DNA of 64,000 nt from VXPQ01 sp965223485. GTDB lineage: Bacteria; Bacteroidota; Rhodothermia; Rhodothermales; VXPQ01. A program made the translations under genes and the position numbers. The stretch is from assembly GCA_965223485.1 (NCBI GenBank), contig OZ244993.1:124001-188000 (forward strand). Direction: 5' to 3'. This document shows, piece by piece, positions 61,901 to 64,000 of this stretch (within the stretch, counting starts at the first letter, position 1; every line of letters starts with the position of its first letter). A model generated the notes under the pieces. That model had not been told where the DNA came from and made no database searches. It worked only from the letters and a program-made list of their open reading frames with translations.

Positions 61901-64000
61901 CTCAACCTGTACTCGTAGGTTGTCGTTTGCGGCACGTCGTCCGGCACATGGAACGTCGGCGACGCTATGTCCGTCGCGCTCAAGAGACCCGTGTCCGGCT
62001 TGCCGCCCTGAGCTATCCACGAGTACACGTAGGCGGAACCCCCGGGAGCGCCCGAAGCCTCGCAGTCGAACGCAACGTCCTCCGATCCCTCGTACACCGA
62101 ACCGGGATCCGCGCACACGAGCGCAAGAGCGCCCTTGTTCAGCACCTTCACCCTAACGAGCGCCACCGCAGACTCCGCATTCTCAGCGCTCACCCTCAAC
62201 CTGTACTCGTAGGTTGTCGTTTGCGGCACGTCGTCCGGCACATGGAACGTCGGCGACGCTATGTCCGTCGCGCTCAAGAGACCCGTGTCCGGCTTGCCGC
62301 CCTGAGCTATCCACGAGTACACGTAGGCGGAACCCCCGGGAGCGCCCGAAGCCGCGCAATCCAGAGCGAAGTCCTCCGAGCCCTCGTAGACCGAACCGGG
62401 GTCCGCACACGCAAGCGCAAGAGCGCCCTTGTTCAGCACCTTCACGGTAACGTCGGCGCTGGCGGGATCCGCATTCTCCGCCGAGACGGTCAGCGTGTAT
62501 TCGTACGTTGTCGTCGCATCTACCTCCTCCGGCACGTCGAATGTCGGGGCGGGACCGTCCGCACCGGCAATAAGCAGGTCCGTGTTCGCCGTACCGTTCC
62601 TGGCCGTCCACTCATATTCGTAGGCGGAACCTGCCGGAGCGCCCGAAACCGCGCAATCCAGAGCGAAATCCTCCGATCCCTCGTACACCGAACCCGGATC
62701 CGTGCATATAACGGCAAGCGCACCCCGGTTCAAAACCGTCACGGTCACCTCTGCCGTAGCGTCCTCCGCATTCTCCGCCGAGACGGTCAGCGTGTATTCG
62801 TACGTTGTCGTCGCATCTACCTCCTCCGGCACGGCAAACACCGGGGAAGCAATGTCCGCCCTGCCAAGCATATCCGTATTTGTCGTAGAGCCTCTGGCCG
62901 TCCAGGCGTATCCGTAGGTAGAACCCCCAGGCGCGCCCGAAGCCGTGCAGTCCAACGCGAAGTCCTCCGAACCTTCGTACACCAAGGGGGGCGATGCGCA
63001 AACGAGCGCAATGGAGCCAAGGTTAAGCACCGTCACGGTCACCTCCGCCGAAGCGGACTCCGCATTCTCCGCGCTCGCCGTAAGCAGGTACTCGTACGTC
63101 GTCGTCTCGTCCAACGCATCCGGCACGTAGAACGTCGGAGAAGGTATGTCCGCGGTACTCAATCGGGACGTGTTCGGCGTCGCGCCTATGGCTGTCCACT
63201 CGTACGCATAATCGACGTTGTCTCCCGTATCCCCTGAGATCGAGCAGTCCAACGCGAAGTCCGCCGAACCTTCGTACACCAGGGGAGGCGATGCGCAAAC
63301 GAGCGCAATGGATCCGAGGTTAAGCACCTTCACCGTCACCTCCGCCCTTGCGGACTCCGCATTCTCCGCCGAAACCGTCAAAAGGTACTCGTACGTTTCG
63401 TCCTCGTCCACTTCCCCCGGCACGTCGAATGTCGGGGCGGGACCGTCCGCACCGGCAATAAGCAGGTCCGTGTTCGCCGTACCGTTCCTGGCCGTCCACT
63501 CATATTCGTAGGCGGAACCCCCGGGAGCGCCCGAAGCCGCGCAGTCGAATGCAATGTCCTCAGATCCCTCGTAGACCGAACCGGGGTCCGCACACGCAAG
63601 CGCAAGAGCGCCCTTGTTCAGCACCGTCACGGTAACGTCGGCGCTGGCGGGATCCGCATTCTCCGCCGAGACGGTCAGCGTGTATTCATACGTCTCGTCT
63701 TCGTCCACTTCTTCCGGTACGGCAAACGTCGGAGAAGGATCGTCCGTATTGCTTAAAAGCGACAGGTCAGGAGTCGCGCCCCGAGGCTCCCAAACGTATG
63801 TATAGATAGAACCCGCAGGAGCGCCCGACGCCGCGCCGCAATTCAACGGGAAATTCGCCGACCCCTCGTACACCGGAGCCGGGTCCATACATACCACCGA
63901 GAGAGATTCCTTGTTAAGTACTGTCACCGTAATCCCTGCCGTCTCAGAATCCGCATTGTCGGCGCTCACCGTCAGCGTGTAGTCGTATGTTTTGTCACTA
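58915..64000 (-). CDS. Giant repeat adhesin C, 5' end beyond the window
   Basis: At least 1694 residues; the frame is open to the right edge of the window, so the N-terminus and signal peptide are missing here. Twelve complete PKD/Ig-like repeats and a partial one are followed by the same linker, DUF4402-like domain and PapD-like domain as in proteins A and B; the last ~420 residues are almost identical to those of B. The repeats are all of the homogenised VCADPGSVYEGS type. The stop TGA is at 58915-58917, with gene B starting 44 bases later. It is the first of the three giant genes in the direction of transcription. Confidence 0.72.
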   Translation of the reverse strand, partial: SDKTYDYTLTVSADNADSETAGITVTVLNKESLSVVCMDPAPVYEGSANFPLNCGAASGAPAGSIYTYVWEPRGATPDLSLLSNTDDPSPTFAVPEEVDEDETYEYTLTVSAENADPASADVTVTVLNKGALALACADPGSVYEGSEDIAFDCAASGAPGGSAYEYEWTARNGTANTDLLIAGADGPAPTFDVPGEVDEDETYEYLLTVSAENAESARAEVTVKVLNLGSIALVCASPPLVYEGSADFALDCSISGDTGDNVDYAYEWTAIGATPNTSRLSTADIPSPTFYVPDALDETTTYEYLLTASAENAESASAEVTVTVLNLGSIALVCASPPLVYEGSEDFALDCTASGAPGGSTYGYAWTARGSTTNTDMLGRADIASPVFAVPEEVDATTTYEYTLTVSAENAEDATAEVTVTVLNRGALAVICTDPGSVYEGSEDFALDCAVSGAPAGSAYEYEWTARNGTANTDLLIAGADGPAPTFDVPEEVDATTTYEYTLTVSAENADPASADVTVKVLNKGALALACADPGSVYEGSEDFALDCAASGAPGGSAYVYSWIAQGGKPDTGLLSATDIASPTFHVPDDVPQTTTYEYRLRVSAENAESAVALVRVKVLNKGALALVCADPGSVYEGSEDVAFDCEASGAPGGSAYVYSWIAQGGKPDTGLLSATDIASPTFHVPDDVPQTTTYEYRLRVSAENAESAVALVRVKVLNKGALALACADPGSVYEGSEDFAFDCSASGAPGDDPQYTYAWAARGDTPDTALLSAADVSSPMFYVPDEVDEDETYEYTLTVSADNAEDAAAAVTVTVLNKGALALVCADPGSVYEGSEDIAFDCTASGAPGGSTYEYEWTARNGTANTNLLIAGADGPAPTFDVPEEVDEDETYEYTLTVSADNAESVTEDVTVTVLNKGTLALVCADPGSVYEGSEDVAFDCSASGAPAGSTYNYTWEAQGDTPDTSLLSAVDVSSPMFYVPDEVDEDETYEYTLTVSAENAEDASADVTVTVLNVGALRVVCAMPSPVYEGSADIAFDCSASGAPGDDPQYTYAWTARGDTPDTALLSAADIASPTFAVPDEVDEDETYEYLLTASADNAEDAAAEVSVTVLNKGALSIACADPGSVYEGSEDTTFDCSASGAPGDDPQYTYAWTARGDTPDTSLLSAADVSSPMFYVPDEVDEDETYEYLLTVSAENAEDAKAEVTVTVLDRIRTPAPDPVSPPAEEPPVAGSSSRAPSDPTALGVTVSASSLRFGVQSAQTRASLDPMTDQISTRVSGPYHAGRMTLSPGGGASFDENGEMDLSIEVVSPVLLKREGAAEPSSLVLSPSWSFAESCEQLSSQAIGGLYTEATLTEGACRLLRFGGELDLTDAPSGRYAGSMDIVLRSGESEETHSVEVEVTVVPSQRVITIGPGGVRFSTSRELAAGLTEEQNLSIYPDVAFLTEGKPHGVFELSNPSLIPLEVSVSARFGYTEATRDGREVVVEDASDSRLGDLSQVVDIHPAVVVLQPGEKGLVRYGVKEGALAAMAEQGYAAFFDVVSSPRQYVRSDRMPEEVTGERTARVTMRVPGVYVPGEGASQLRATLLSLSYGVSMSATFLLETEDRPFAGEVVAYDGDGRELGRRETLVYTRSRVRVPLARMPEEEVVFLRFAPWGSSRVPEPTSVEWNAPGRDIGAAGEKERRTTPKSALQ
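60362..64000 (-). repeat. Repeat array C: 12 complete PKD/Ig-like units and one partial
   Basis: All units belong to the near-identical class. Several share long identical DNA stretches with units in arrays A and B, as expected from gene conversion or unequal crossing over. Confidence 0.85.
61840..62428 (-). repeat. Near-exact 294-bp tandem duplication inside array C
   Basis: The stretch beginning cccttgttcagcaccttcac at about 61840 recurs 294 bases later; ttgcggcacgtcgtccggca starts at 61927 and 62221. About 218 bases are identical by eye; the copies differ only in the cysteine-pair region (gaagcctcgcag against gaagccgcgcaa). This is a very recent one-unit duplication (98 codons). Confidence 0.85.

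Noticed and set aside
40252..64000. Repeat arrays considered as CRISPR or satellite DNA
   Set aside because: Units are ~297 bp, have no spacers and keep one open reading frame with protein-level conservation.

Overview
The window is a high-GC chromosomal segment of a bacterium from the Bacteroidota/Rhodothermota side of the FCB group. The clues are the pairing of a TonB-dependent receptor with a DUF4249 lipoprotein, a DUF5916 outer-membrane protein, a DUF3098 protein, lipoprotein sulfatases, mostly weak or absent Shine-Dalgarno sequences, and several candidate promoters of the form TTG-N20/21-TAnnTTG. A marine Rhodothermales-like lineage is my best guess. This is inferred from gene content only.

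Left part (1-10.7 kb region and its accessory pieces). A small membrane-protein gene interrupted by an in-frame stop is followed by a Gfo/Idh/MocA oxidoreductase, a sulfotransferase-like protein and a class IV aminotransferase. The 3' end of the aminotransferase gene is copied twice more downstream. Then come a DUF4399 protein and a PLP-dependent decarboxylase. 6.1-7.4 kb is a decayed accessory spot: an hsdR tail remnant, an intact MntA/HepT toxin-antitoxin pair and the tail of an epimerase-type gene. It is followed by an Hsp20 gene, a terminator and 70-bp tandem repeats. A DUF4249 lipoprotein and a TonB receptor form a minus-strand operon (8.1-11.3 kb). 11.5-15 kb is a lower-GC island of unrecognised small genes, a truncated IS1595-type transposase and a DUF3883 nuclease-like protein. 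Its candidate promoters are sigma70-like (TTGACA).

Middle part (15.2-34.8 kb) is core and catabolic: gyrA, L-lysine 6-transaminase, lipA, ndk, a NamZ-like DUF1343 protein, a DUF3098 protein, a PBP4-type carboxypeptidase and mreD. A minus-strand run follows with two sulfatases, then thrA-dapB-dapA for the aspartate-family amino acids, preceded by a DUF5916 protein.

Right part (34.9-64 kb), nearly all on the minus strand, is the most striking region. Three tandem paralogous giant genes (at least 1694, about 3527 and 3033 residues; the first runs off the right edge) encode secreted proteins. Each is built of about 99-residue PKD/Ig-like repeats carrying a C-x16-C cysteine pair. Each ends in a conserved tail of about 440 residues that resembles a DUF4402 pilin-like domain followed by a PapD-like chaperone fold. 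Directly downstream lie an 840-residue usher-like outer-membrane protein, a MotA/TolQ/ExbB-like membrane protein and a GIY-YIG protein with a zinc ribbon. I read this as a candidate undescribed surface-adhesin system in which adhesin, pilin-like and chaperone-like parts share one polypeptide next to an usher-like partner. Near-identical repeat DNA and duplicated junctions show that it is evolving by recombination.

No rRNA, tRNA, CRISPR array or intact insertion sequence was seen.
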